From: Thermoanaerobaculia bacterium
GTDB taxonomy: Bacteria; Acidobacteriota; Thermoanaerobaculia; Multivoradales; J023
DNA length: 64,000 bases
Reading direction: 5' to 3'
Assembly (NCBI GenBank): GCA_030431255.1
Contig: JAUIJL010000009.1
Location: forward strand, 248,001 to 312,000
Of the stretch, positions 43,044-51,817 are shown piece by piece. The notes under the pieces are model-generated. The model did not search any database, was not told the DNA's origin, and saw nothing but the letters and a program-made list of their open reading frames with translations. The position numbers and the translations under genes are program-made. How positions within the stretch are numbered: the first letter of the stretch is position 1; every line of letters starts with the position of its first letter.

Positions 43044-45202
43044 GGCAAGAACCCTCCGAGGATCACCCAACCCAGAGCTTCGGTGATCTCCGCCACCGGG
43101 CCGCTCAAGCCGTCGCCAGGCGGATCGCCGTCCCTCGGCCGATATCGGCGGATGTTGTTCAGCCGATGATGCTCCAACAACAATTTACGGTCGGGGTCCA
43201 CCTCGGCCCGAACCACCCGTTTCCCGGGCCATTCGAAGGTTTTGTAGGGATCGTTGCCCTGCCAAATCCGGCGCTCCGTGGAGCCGTCCTCGAATTCCAC
43301 CTCGAGCTCCACGGGAATGTGGAAATAACCCACCCTCTCGACTCGCACCACGGACTTCACTTGAGCATCTTCCAGCTCGTCGATCTCCTCGTCCAGGTAC
43401 CAAGGGGTCTCCTCGCCCCCCACCAGGCTGCCGTGCTCGTCTCGACGCCAACCTTCATCCCCCACCAAACGTTGATGGCTCAAATAACCGAGGGAGAAGT
43501 CGACGATGCGCACGGTCCTCAGGGCTTGCTCGAAGTAGGCCTCCAAGTCGAGCTGCACGCTGTCGCCCACGGCGCGGGTCGGCAGGGTGGGATTGGACCC
43601 CAAACGCTCGATGAAAAGACCTTCCAAATCCCGACCGCGGGGGTGTCGGAAACGAGCTTGCTCACCGTATTCCCGGAAGACCGCGTCGAACGCCTCGTGG
43701 CCGAGCAAATTGCGCAGGGTCAGCATGAGAGTGGCCGTCTTTTGATAGATGGTGACTCCGTAGCTCCCCGGCAACCCGGCAAAGGCTTGAGCGGGGCTGT
43801 CGACGGGGATCAGATTGGCCCGCCGACCGCCCGCCAGCAATCCCAATATGTCGGTGTGGTAGACCTTTTGGGTGCCGATTCTCACAACCCAAGGATCTTC
43901 GTAACGATCCAAATAGGCCAAGATATTCGACATGGAATTGAGGCCTTCATCGAGCCAGGGCTGCTCGTGCTCGCGGGTGGCGAAAAGGCCTTGAAAGTAT
44001 TGATGGCCGAATTCATGCACCGTGGTGAACACACCGCTCATGCGCTCGTCCATCACATGGCGACGAAACCAAGGCGGGATTTCCGCTCGATCGCTGGAGG
44101 TGAAAAGGGTGGGATATTCCATGCCCCCCGCCCCTTCCGCTTCCTCCGGAGGGTGCACGATGGTGATCGTGGACCACGGATACGGTCCGTAGCGCGCCTC
44201 GTAGCTGTCGAGGGCGGCGATGGTGGCGGCTTCGTGGTCGGCGGCGGTATCCACCAGGTCCGGTTGGATCAGCTGCCGGATGCGGATGCCCTTGTGCTCG
44301 CCGTCGACGATGACGAAATCCCGATCGGTCATCCACACGAAATCGTGGACCATCTCCGCTCGGTAGGTCAGGCGCTTGCGGCCGTCCTCCAGCTCTGCTT
44401 CGGCGGTTCGGATGCCGGTGGCGCCGACTTTGACGTCCGCGGGCACGTCCAGCTCCACGTGATAGTTGCCGAAGTCGGCGTAGAACTCATCGTTGGGCGT
44501 GAAGGTATGCGCTTGCCAGCCGTCCTCGTCGAGCACGCCGATCTTCGGATACCACTGGGCCACGGAATGAAAGCTGTCGCCGAAACCCGTGCGCGCCACC
44601 ACCTTGGGCAGCTGGGTGACGAATTTCAGCTCCAGCTCGATGTCCTGACCGGGCCCCACCTCGACCGGTAGCTCGACGGTCATGGTGGAAGGATCCGCGT
44701 CTTCCCGGAACGGCAGTGGAATCGCTTCGGCGGCAGGGGATTCGGGATCCCCGGTCGTGCCCGACGCCATGGTCACCTCGGTGACGTCGATATAACCCCA
44801 CGGCCCCTCTTCGTGCTGGGTCGAGCGTCGGTGTCGCCCGAGGGCTTGGCTCATCCAGGCCGTGTTCTCAGCCCGGAAGCCGTTCATATATAAGTGGAAG
44901 GGCACCGTATTGACGGTGAGCTCCGTGGTATTCCGCCACAACACCCGAGCCGTGCCGGTCACCCGGTGGGCCTCGGCGTCGAGGTAGGCTTCGAGCCGAT
45001 AATCGGCAATGCGGGCCTCGGGCAGCACGCCCCCGCCCAGCTCCGGAGAGCGCAAGGCGGATTCCGGCTCGGGCAGAATCTTAGGTTCCGGCGGCGCATC
45101 GGAGCACGCAGCCATCAGGCCCACTAGAGCCAAAACCCCTACCAACCCACGAGCCGATCTCCCGAAGAGTCGCCGACCCGCAATGCTCACACCCTCGATC
45201 AT
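43040..45202 (-). CDS. M1-family aminopeptidase lipoprotein
   Basis: 720 residues. A signal with lipobox (VGVLALVGLMAACSDAP) predicts lipid anchoring. The M1 catalytic signature is complete: the substrate loop GGMEYPTLF (GxMEN-like), HEFGHQYFQGL (zinc His pair and catalytic Glu, about residue 394), and the third ligand Glu in HEQPWLDEGLNS. An N-terminal beta domain and a C-terminal helical part are consistent with the family. AGGAGG lies 7 bases before the ATG. It follows the PafA/Dop-like gene by 63 bases on the same strand. The role is presumably removal of N-terminal residues from peptides at the cell surface. Confidence 0.88.
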   Translation of the reverse strand: MIEGVSIAGRRLFGRSARGLVGVLALVGLMAACSDAPPEPKILPEPESALRSPELGGGVLPEARIADYRLEAYLDAEAHRVTGTARVLWRNTTELTVNTVPFHLYMNGFRAENTAWMSQALGRHRRSTQHEEGPWGYIDVTEVTMASGTTGDPESPAAEAIPLPFREDADPSTMTVELPVEVGPGQDIELELKFVTQLPKVVARTGFGDSFHSVAQWYPKIGVLDEDGWQAHTFTPNDEFYADFGNYHVELDVPADVKVGATGIRTAEAELEDGRKRLTYRAEMVHDFVWMTDRDFVIVDGEHKGIRIRQLIQPDLVDTAADHEAATIAALDSYEARYGPYPWSTITIVHPPEEAEGAGGMEYPTLFTSSDRAEIPPWFRRHVMDERMSGVFTTVHEFGHQYFQGLFATREHEQPWLDEGLNSMSNILAYLDRYEDPWVVRIGTQKVYHTDILGLLAGGRRANLIPVDSPAQAFAGLPGSYGVTIYQKTATLMLTLRNLLGHEAFDAVFREYGEQARFRHPRGRDLEGLFIERLGSNPTLPTRAVGDSVQLDLEAYFEQALRTVRIVDFSLGYLSHQRLVGDEGWRRDEHGSLVGGEETPWYLDEEIDELEDAQVKSVVRVERVGYFHIPVELEVEFEDGSTERRIWQGNDPYKTFEWPGKRVVRAEVDPDRKLLLEHHRLNNIRRYRPRDGDPPGDGLSGPVAEITEALGWVILGGFLP

Positions 45203-45265
45203 CCATTTTCCTCCTGCCGGCCACGGCTTCCGCCTATTCGCAGTCTGGGCGGATCTTAACCGAGA

Positions 45266-47053
45266 TTAGGCTCCGGATGGGTCGGCCGACTCGCCGGTCG
45301 AGGATGGGGGCGGGGACGAGGCCGGGGCCGAGGACGGAGATGCCGAGGGAGACGGGAAACTAACCACTTTCGGCCGCAACCAGCTGCCCAAATGCACCGA
45401 ATCCCATGAAATCGCGGCGGACACGGCCATGCCTTGGTGATCTCGAATCCACCGGCCGCGGAAACGGGCGGGGCTTTGTCGGGGCGGCTCCAACATCGCC
45501 CGACGGGTTTCCTGCTCGGTGACCAACACCGGGGCCAAGCCGTCCCGCTCCAGGCGTGCCAAATAGCCGTTGCCCAGCTCGTGGTAGCGCAAGTCCAAGG
45601 TTTTGAGCACCGACTCCGAGCCCGTGGGAGCGCATTCTTCGAGCAAAGCCCGTTTGGTGATCCAATCCAATCGTCCGACCAACGATTCCTGCTCACCGCG
45701 CTCCAGCCGATCCAAGATCTCGCCCCACAGCCGAACCAGCTGAAACGCTTCCATGGAGGGAGAGCTCGCTTGTTTCAGATAGGCATTCGCTCGGCGCTGG
45801 TAGTCCCGCTGGATTTCCAGAGCGGACATGGACGCGGGTTCCTCCCCCTTTCCCTTCCGACGCAGCTCAAAGGTCTCCGAAAGGGCCGGATCCCGCACCA
45901 GGCGATGGAGCGCGTCCATGGGCCGCGCGAGCCGTGGGGCGTCGTCCAAGAAACCGTCTTCCATCATGTCGAGCACCAAAGAGGTGGCTCCTACTTTCAG
46001 CAGCTCGGCAGTCTGGGCCATGTTGGAGTCGGACAATCCCAGCTGTAGCCGCTGACGTCGGTAGAAAAGCGGTGGGATGGAGATCCGCCGGAAGTCCATG
46101 CCGATCAATAGCTTCTTGAGCAAATTGCCGGGATCGAGCACACAGCGATCCGCCGGCGCGATGGTCCAACGCATGACCCGCCGAATCACCGGCCCCTTTT
46201 CCGACAAGCCGAACCGCCCTCCCGGCTCGACGGTGCCGGCGCCGGTCAAGATCGGACGGGTGATCAAAAAGGCCAAGGCGTGCTTGCGGACGTCGCGAAA
46301 AGCACACAGCCGCAATAGCAGGAGATGGGGCAACATCACGGGAAAGGACAACCCATAGGAAAGCCAAAGCGACAATTTTCCCAGGGAGTCCTCAAATTCC
46401 GAGCCGCCATCGGCGACGGCACTCAGCCATCGCCACCGGCGCAGGGCCGGCACCAAGCTGTGCATCAACATCAGCACCAGAAAAAAAGGTACCAAGGTCA
46501 GCACCAGAGCCGCTTGGACCAGCCACGCGAAAGCGGTCCACAACATCACCCACGGCAAGAGAACCGCCATGCCCAGGCGATAGGCCGCGAGCCAAAAGCC
46601 ACGGCCGATATCCGCTTCGTAATTTTCTTGGGCGCCGTAGCGATGGCCTTCGGCGTCGCGGCAGTTTTTGAGCAGGCCCAATTCACCGCTGAAGCTGCCG
46701 AAGGTGATCCTTTCGACCTCGGCGACACATTCGAACAACAATAGATCCTGAGCTTTTTGATAGAGCAGCAGCTGGGACGGGCTGCGGCATTCCGGAGTCG
46801 CGCCTTCGATCAGGCCGCCGGTGGTGCAATGGGGGAGGTGCTCGTAGCTGAAGGCGCCGCCGTTCTGGGTGAACAGCTCTTGTTTTTGGCGCATGCCACG
46901 GCCGGGGCGGGTGGCCACACGGGCTCGCAGCTTGGCGCGAACATGCTCGAAGATCCGCCGATTACCCGGTGAGGATCCGGGCAATCCGAAGCGGATCGCA
47001 TATTCGGTTTCGAGACCGATCAAACGCCGGAGCACCGGCGTCGAGCGTGTCAT
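45266..47053 (-). CDS. PafA/Dop-family Pup ligase-like enzyme with a membrane insertion
   Basis: 595 residues, clearly PafA/Dop-like: RLIGLETEYAIRF (PafA R.MGIETE), QNGGAFSYEH with EGATPECRSP (PafA NGA..Y..AEC), LLKNCRDAEGHRYGAQENY, FLITRPILTGAG, LGLSDSNMAQTAELLKVGA, SALEIQRDYQRR, RLDWITKR and LDLRYHEL. The DSNM form is nearer PafA than Dop (DANL), and the ~40-residue Dop loop seems absent. Between ENY (145) and ITRP (264), where PafA has only a short linker, there are ~110 residues with two or three hydrophobic stretches, e.g. AFAWLVQAALVLTLVPFFLV. A Ser/Pro-rich tail ends the protein. It starts 24 bases after the Pup-like gene, with no clear Shine-Dalgarno sequence, suggesting coupling. Ligase versus depupylase cannot be settled from sequence. 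Confidence 0.85.
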   Translation of the reverse strand: MTRSTPVLRRLIGLETEYAIRFGLPGSSPGNRRIFEHVRAKLRARVATRPGRGMRQKQELFTQNGGAFSYEHLPHCTTGGLIEGATPECRSPSQLLLYQKAQDLLLFECVAEVERITFGSFSGELGLLKNCRDAEGHRYGAQENYEADIGRGFWLAAYRLGMAVLLPWVMLWTAFAWLVQAALVLTLVPFFLVLMLMHSLVPALRRWRWLSAVADGGSEFEDSLGKLSLWLSYGLSFPVMLPHLLLLRLCAFRDVRKHALAFLITRPILTGAGTVEPGGRFGLSEKGPVIRRVMRWTIAPADRCVLDPGNLLKKLLIGMDFRRISIPPLFYRRQRLQLGLSDSNMAQTAELLKVGATSLVLDMMEDGFLDDAPRLARPMDALHRLVRDPALSETFELRRKGKGEEPASMSALEIQRDYQRRANAYLKQASSPSMEAFQLVRLWGEILDRLERGEQESLVGRLDWITKRALLEECAPTGSESVLKTLDLRYHELGNGYLARLERDGLAPVLVTEQETRRAMLEPPRQSPARFRGRWIRDHQGMAVSAAISWDSVHLGSWLRPKVVSFPSPSASPSSAPASSPPPSSTGESADPSGA

Positions 47054-47077
47054 AGAAGGGAGAGACGACCCCCGCGC

Positions 47078-47257
47078 TTATTCGCCGCCTTCCGGCACGA
47101 GAGACTCTGCCGGATAGCGGTCGGATTTGGCCAGCGCATCGGCGGAAATATCGTCCACCGCGGCCCGCCAAAGGTCGGTCGGGCTGCGCTCATGCCGTTG
47201 CTCTTGGCTCGAGGCATCAGAGGTTTGGGTAGCAGGTGCAAATGCGTGTTTCATCAT
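47078..47257 (-). CDS. Pup/UBact-like small modifier ending Gly-Gly-Glu
   Basis: 58 or 59 residues, depending on which of two adjacent ATGs is used. A strong AAGGAG lies 4 (first ATG) or 7 (second ATG) bases upstream. The N-terminal half (AFAPATQTSDASSQEQRHER) is polar and looks disordered. A helix-like part follows (TDLWRAAVDDISADALAK), and the end is SLVPEGGE. Pup of Actinobacteria is of similar size, disordered, and ends GGQ or GGE. The Glu form can be ligated without deamidation; UBact proteins of other phyla also end in Glu. The gene directly precedes a PafA/Dop-family gene. No sequence identity to a named Pup can be verified by eye, so the call rests on size, C-terminus and context. Confidence 0.7.
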   Translation of the reverse strand: MMKHAFAPATQTSDASSQEQRHERSPTDLWRAAVDDISADALAKSDRYPAESLVPEGGE

Positions 47258-47654
47258 CGGTCTCCTTATGCTTAGGCTAGCACAGGTCGGAGAGACCTTC
47301 AGCTGCAGACCGACGCGGATCGCCCGCGGTGATTGGGGCACCGGATACCTGACGGCAATCCGCGCCGGTCGCGACCTGTAGATCCGAGAGAGCGGATCAC
47401 AGGCGAAGAAAACAAACTCCCTCGTCATCCCTTTCCCTTGTCGGATGCGCTTATAGAGCTAGCATCCGCGGTCCACCCCGCCCCCCACAGGCAAACGATT
47501 TTGACGGACGGTGTACCACGCCCTCCCCAAAGGCCTTCCGCCTCCTCCAGCCCGCTCCGTGGGTCTCTTGTGTAATAACAGCGATAAATCACCCTAAAAG
47601 GGATCATCGATCCGTATTTTTTTTCTGATCCGAGCCGATGTGGTCTTATTGGGC
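47258..47654. promoter_or_regulatory. Divergent region between the Pup-like operon and the S24/S26-like gene
   Basis: No convincing gene is present. On the minus strand, TGTGCTAGCCT about 20-30 bases before the Pup-like start resembles an extended -10 promoter element. A run of eight or nine T residues lies near 47617-47625, just before the S24/S26-like gene. A 60-codon frame on the minus strand (47425-47607) has no supporting signals. Confidence 0.3.
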
Positions 47655-48188
47655 ATGCCCAAAGCGGAAAAGCTTCCCCCCTTCGTCCACAACGCGCAAA
47701 CGCGACAGGTCGTGCTCGACCTGCTCACCGACGGCATCGGTGACGACGAAGAACCGGCCGAGATTCTGATCTCGGGCCAATGCATGGAGCCCTTGATCAT
47801 CGACGGTGACCGGGTCTCGGTGGCTCCGTGCCAAGGCTCTCCCGGATTGGGTGACATCGTCTTGGCGCGGACCCCAGACCAAGAGCTCGTCTGCCATCGC
47901 ATTTTGGGTCGCTCGGGCGACGATTATTTGCTCGCCGGCGATCGCACCCTTCGCCTGGATACCCACCCACCGGAGACCGTGATCGGCCGGGTCATCGCCG
48001 TGCATCGGGGCGCAAAAACCTTGACCCTTCCGAGGGCCGGACGGATCGCCCGCTTCCAGGCTTATCTGCACCTCAAAACCCACGCCTATCGAGGCCGGAG
48101 TCTGGCCCTGTTATTTCACTGGCCCAGACGTCTATTGATCGAGGCCCAGGCCTGGCGTTGGCATTCGGCCAGAATCCGACCGGAATAG
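47655..48188 (+). CDS. S24/S26 signal-peptidase-like protein with Cys at the nucleophile position
   Basis: 177 residues. The S24/S26 fold is visible: EILISGQCMEPLIIDGDRVSV, then GLGDIVLARTPDQELVCHRILGR and YLLAGDRT. Normal signal peptidases have Ser before Met (S.SM.P); here it is Cys43 (GQCMEP). The general base position in ELVCHRILG is His81, as in the SEC11/archaeal type rather than Lys. No N-terminal transmembrane anchor is seen. It may be a cytoplasmic S24-like regulator or peptidase acting with an unknown substrate. The ATG at 47655 is used; a GTG at 47640 is an alternative, and neither has a clear Shine-Dalgarno sequence. The gene lies divergent from the Pup-like operon. Confidence 0.7.
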   Translation: MPKAEKLPPFVHNAQTRQVVLDLLTDGIGDDEEPAEILISGQCMEPLIIDGDRVSVAPCQGSPGLGDIVLARTPDQELVCHRILGRSGDDYLLAGDRTLRLDTHPPETVIGRVIAVHRGAKTLTLPRAGRIARFQAYLHLKTHAYRGRSLALLFHWPRRLLIEAQAWRWHSARIRPE

Positions 48189-48265
48189 CGCCCGCATTCC
48201 CGGCCGGCCAAGGCGTTCGGCCCAGCTAGCGGTTGTTGGGTTATTGGGTTGTTGTCGTCTTTAAC

Positions 48266-48282
48266 TTACGCCCCATTTACGC
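48266..48282 (+). promoter_or_regulatory. TTACGC direct repeat upstream of dnaE2
   Basis: TTACGC at 48266-48271 repeats at 48277-48282, an 11-bp period (one helical turn), 12 bases before the dnaE2 start. It could be a binding site for the regulator of this damage-type gene. It does not match the classical LexA boxes that I know. Confidence 0.3.
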
Positions 48283-48294
48283 TAAACTCAGGAG

Positions 48295-51200
48295 ATGGCG
48301 AGGATCCCCTACGCCGTCGGCCCTGGAGCGCGCAAAGAAGCTACCCGTCGGCGGACTTACCCGAAGATCTCCGGAAGGCCGAGCGCCGCTTACGCCGAGC
48401 TTCACGCGTGCTCGGCGTTTTCCTTCCTCGACGGTGCGTCGGCCCCCGAGGACCTAATCCAACGGGCGGCGGAGCTGGGGCTACCCGCCGTGGCTCTGGT
48501 CGACCGTTCCGGCGTCTACGGTGCGCCCCGCTTTCACAAAGCGGCCCGGGAAGCCGGGATCCGCGCCTTGGTGGGAGCGGAGGTGGTGTTGGCCGACCGC
48601 GAGAGTGAGAAGAGCCACGCGAAATCCACCCGTCGTGAGGCCGCCGCCCGCGCCTTGGAAGGTCAACGGCTAACCCTGCTGGTCCGCAGCCGCGAGGGCT
48701 ATCGAAATCTGTGCAAGCTGCTGACCGCCGCCGCCCGTGGGCGCCCCAAAGGGGACGCCCGGGTGGATGAAGCTCTGCTCCAGCAATACCAAAAAGGTTT
48801 GCACTGCCTTACCGGCGGCTCGGAAGGTCTGATGGCCCATTGCCTGGCCCACGAAGGTTTGGACGCCGGACGCAAGCTTCTGGATCGTCTCGCGCGGCTC
48901 TTTGCGGGCCGTCTGCACGTGGAGCTGCAACGCCACCATTTGCGCTCTGAAGAGCAACGAAACCGTGCGCTGCTGGAGCTCGCGGACCGGCTGCGGCTGC
49001 CGATCATCGCTACCAATGGGGTCTGCTACGCGCGTCCCACGGACAAATCTCTGCACGACGTGCTGACCTGCGCCCGCCATTACACCAGCATCGACCACGC
49101 CGGGTCCCGACTTTCCGCCCACCGCGAGCGCCACCTCAAGGGTGCCGGCGAGATGGAGGTGCTTTTTCGCGATCTGCCCCGCGCCCTGGACGCCGCCGTG
49201 GATCTGGCCGAGGAGCTCGAGTTCACCCTCGACGATTTGGGCTACCGCTTCCCCGACTATCCCCTGCCTCCGGACGAGACCCCGGCATCGTTTCTGCGCC
49301 GCATCACTTGGAACGAAGCCCGGGCCAGATTCCGCCCGCTGACCGCTCGGGCCCAGCGGCAGATCGAGAAAGAGCTCAACGTCATCGAAAAGCTCGATCT
49401 GGCGGGATATTTCCTCATCGTTTGGGACATCGTGCAATTCTGCAAACGGCAAAACATTTTCGCCCAGGGCCGGGGCTCCGCGGCCAATTCGGCGGTGTGT
49501 TACGCCCTGTCCATCACCGCCGTCGACCCGGTCAAGATGGAGCTGCTCTTCGAGCGATTCCTTTCCGAGGAACGGGGGGAATGGCCGGACATCGACCTCG
49601 ATCTGCCGTCCGGCGAGCCCCGGGAACGGGTGATCCAATACGTCTACGAGCGCTACGGACCCCACGGCGCTGCCATGACCGCCAACGTCATCACCTATCG
49701 GGATCGCCTGGCGGCCCGGGAGGTGGGCAAGGCCTTGGGATTTTCCATGGAGCAAGTGGGCAAGCTGTCGAAACGGCTGGGTCGCTTGCGCTACGACGTC
49801 AAACGGGGGGATCAGCGGGATTTCGAGGCGGAGCTGAAGGCCGCCGGCTTGGACCCCACGGAGCTCAGGGTGCGCCACTTCGTCGAGCTCTGGGGGCGGA
49901 TCAAAAACCTGCCCCGGCATCTGGGCCAGCACTCCGGCGGCATGGTGATGGCCCAAGGTCGGCTCGACGAGGTGGTGCCCTTGGAGCCCGCGTCCATGCC
50001 CGGACGCACGGTGATCCAATGGGATAAGGAAGATTGCGCCGACATGGGCATCATCAAAGTCGATCTGCTCGGCCTCGGCATGTTGAACGCCCTGGAAGAA
50101 GCGGTGCCGTTGATTCTGCGTCACCAAGGGCGCCACGTGGACTACGCCCACATCCCCCACGACGACCCCAAAGTCTTCGAGCTGTTGCGCAAGGCCGACA
50201 CGGTGGGGGTATTTCAGGTGGAAAGCCGGGCACAGATGGCCTCCCTGCCGCGCAATCGACCCGACCGTTTCTACGATTTGGTGATCCAGGTGGCGATCAT
50301 TCGCCCCGGGCCCATCGTCGGCGGCATGGTCCACCCTTTTTTCGAGCGACGCCAGGGTCGGCAACCCGTGACCTACCCCCACCCCAGCCTGGAGCCGATT
50401 CTGAAACGCACCCTCGGCGTGCCTCTTTTTCAGGAGCAGCTCTTGCGCATCGCCATGGTCGCGGGCGGTTTCACCGGCGGCGAGGCGGAGGAGCTCCGCC
50501 GGGCCATGGGTTTCAAACGCAGCATGGACAAGATGGTGGCGATCGAAAGACGGCTGCGCGCGGGCATGGACGCCAAGGGCATCCGCGGCGAAACCCAGGA
50601 GCAAATCGTGCAATCCATCACGTCCTTTGCGCTCTACGGCTTCCCCGAATCCCACGCCGCCAGCTTCGCGCTGATCGCCTACGCCAGCGCTTGGCTCAAG
50701 GTCCACCATCCGACGGTGTTCTATATCGCCCTGCTCAACGCTTGGCCCATGGGTTTTTACCATCCGGCGACTCTCATTCAGGACGCCAAACGCCACGGGG
50801 TGGAGGTGCATCCGATCGACGTCAACTGCTCCGATTGGCGATGCACCTGGCAGGGCTCCAACGCGCCAGGCAAGGCGCGGGATTCCAACGCGCGGAGCTC
50901 CAACGCAGGTCGCAAGCTGTTGATCGACCGTCGCTCCTCGAGCTCCGAGGCTCCGTCCCCCAAAGCCGACGGCAGCCTGCGCTTGGGTTTGCGCTACGTG
51001 CGCGGTCTGCATCAGGACGTCGGCCTACGGATCGAAGAGGAACGACGTCGCAAGCCGTTCGCAAATCTGGACGACATGGCTTTTCGCTGCAAGCTCGACA
51101 GCTCGTCCCTAGATCGCCTGGCCCTCTCCGGTGCCTTGGCCGGCTTCGGCCTGGCCCGTCGAGCCGCCTTATGGCAGGCGGCGCGGGTCGCGCGCCCCGC

Positions 51201-51678
51201 GGGTCCGCTCTTTGCCGGCAGGGCGGATCTTGAAGATGCAGAACGGGGATCTCCTCTGCCGTCCATGACCCGCTTGGAAGAAACCGCCGCCGACTTCGAG
51301 TCCACAGGTCTGACCCCAGGCACCCACCCCATGGCCTTCGCCCGGCCCAATTTGGCTCACCAGGGGGTCGTCACCTGTGCCCAGCTCGAGCAGCTGCCCG
51401 CGGGTCGAAAGGTGCGCTTCGCCGGCTCGGTGATCGTTCGCCAACGGCCGGGAACCGCCAAGGGCATGCTCTTCATCACCCTGGAAGACGAAACCGGCAT
51501 GGCCCAGGCGATTGTCGGCCCGAATTTATTGGCGGAGCAGAGGGAAGTGATCTCCACCTCCGGCGGCTTGACCATCGAAGGCATCTTGCAACGACGAGAC
51601 GGATCCATGAGCGTGCGCGCCGACCGCGTGTGGCCCATCGCCCGGCTGGAAAAAACGCCGTCCCACGATTGGCATTAG
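48295..51678 (+). CDS. dnaE2: Error-prone DNA polymerase III alpha subunit
   Basis: 1127 residues, the DnaE2 translesion polymerase (about 1050-1100 is usual). An N-terminal PHP domain reads AELHACSAFSFLDGASAPEDL; the second His of the usual H.H metal pair is Cys here. The catalytic palm has PDIDLDLPSGEPRERVIQYV and GRGSAANSAVCYAL. Next come helix-hairpin-helix parts and the DnaE2-typical C-terminal OB fold (RPGTAKGMLFITLEDETGM). A basic, Ser-rich insertion at about residues 855-905 (SSNAGRKLLIDRRSSSSEAP) interrupts the region before LRLGLRYVRGL. The usual imuA and imuB partners are not adjacent. AGGAG directly abuts the only possible ATG. Confidence 0.92.
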   Translation: MARIPYAVGPGARKEATRRRTYPKISGRPSAAYAELHACSAFSFLDGASAPEDLIQRAAELGLPAVALVDRSGVYGAPRFHKAAREAGIRALVGAEVVLADRESEKSHAKSTRREAAARALEGQRLTLLVRSREGYRNLCKLLTAAARGRPKGDARVDEALLQQYQKGLHCLTGGSEGLMAHCLAHEGLDAGRKLLDRLARLFAGRLHVELQRHHLRSEEQRNRALLELADRLRLPIIATNGVCYARPTDKSLHDVLTCARHYTSIDHAGSRLSAHRERHLKGAGEMEVLFRDLPRALDAAVDLAEELEFTLDDLGYRFPDYPLPPDETPASFLRRITWNEARARFRPLTARAQRQIEKELNVIEKLDLAGYFLIVWDIVQFCKRQNIFAQGRGSAANSAVCYALSITAVDPVKMELLFERFLSEERGEWPDIDLDLPSGEPRERVIQYVYERYGPHGAAMTANVITYRDRLAAREVGKALGFSMEQVGKLSKRLGRLRYDVKRGDQRDFEAELKAAGLDPTELRVRHFVELWGRIKNLPRHLGQHSGGMVMAQGRLDEVVPLEPASMPGRTVIQWDKEDCADMGIIKVDLLGLGMLNALEEAVPLILRHQGRHVDYAHIPHDDPKVFELLRKADTVGVFQVESRAQMASLPRNRPDRFYDLVIQVAIIRPGPIVGGMVHPFFERRQGRQPVTYPHPSLEPILKRTLGVPLFQEQLLRIAMVAGGFTGGEAEELRRAMGFKRSMDKMVAIERRLRAGMDAKGIRGETQEQIVQSITSFALYGFPESHAASFALIAYASAWLKVHHPTVFYIALLNAWPMGFYHPATLIQDAKRHGVEVHPIDVNCSDWRCTWQGSNAPGKARDSNARSSNAGRKLLIDRRSSSSEAPSPKADGSLRLGLRYVRGLHQDVGLRIEEERRRKPFANLDDMAFRCKLDSSSLDRLALSGALAGFGLARRAALWQAARVARPAGPLFAGRADLEDAERGSPLPSMTRLEETAADFESTGLTPGTHPMAFARPNLAHQGVVTCAQLEQLPAGRKVRFAGSVIVRQRPGTAKGMLFITLEDETGMAQAIVGPNLLAEQREVISTSGGLTIEGILQRRDGSMSVRADRVWPIARLEKTPSHDWH

Positions 51679-51817
51679 CTGGATGAATGATCTCCATGAG
51701 CTGGTACCGAGCGACACCAGAAAAGAAGACAGCGAGAAGCTGAAGTACAATGGATGGAGGAGACCGTCTTCTGAAAACCTACCCCTCCAGCAACCTCAGA
51801 TCCCGACGACCCTCGCT

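Noticed and set aside
43166-44671. A 501-codon plus-strand frame antisense to the M1 peptidase.
   Set aside because: Shadow of the M1 gene; no signal or domain, and it conflicts with a clear conserved enzyme.
47425-47607. A 60-codon minus-strand frame upstream of the Pup-like gene.
   Set aside because: No Shine-Dalgarno sequence, no recognisable protein features, and it lies in the divergent promoter region.
48260-48290. A LexA box before dnaE2.
   Set aside because: The sequence shows a direct TTACGC repeat, not a palindrome resembling the LexA boxes that I know.
48670-51012. A 780-codon open frame antisense to dnaE2.
   Set aside because: High GC makes long antisense frames common; the sequence is His/Gln-rich without domain signs and lies wholly inside a clear polymerase gene.
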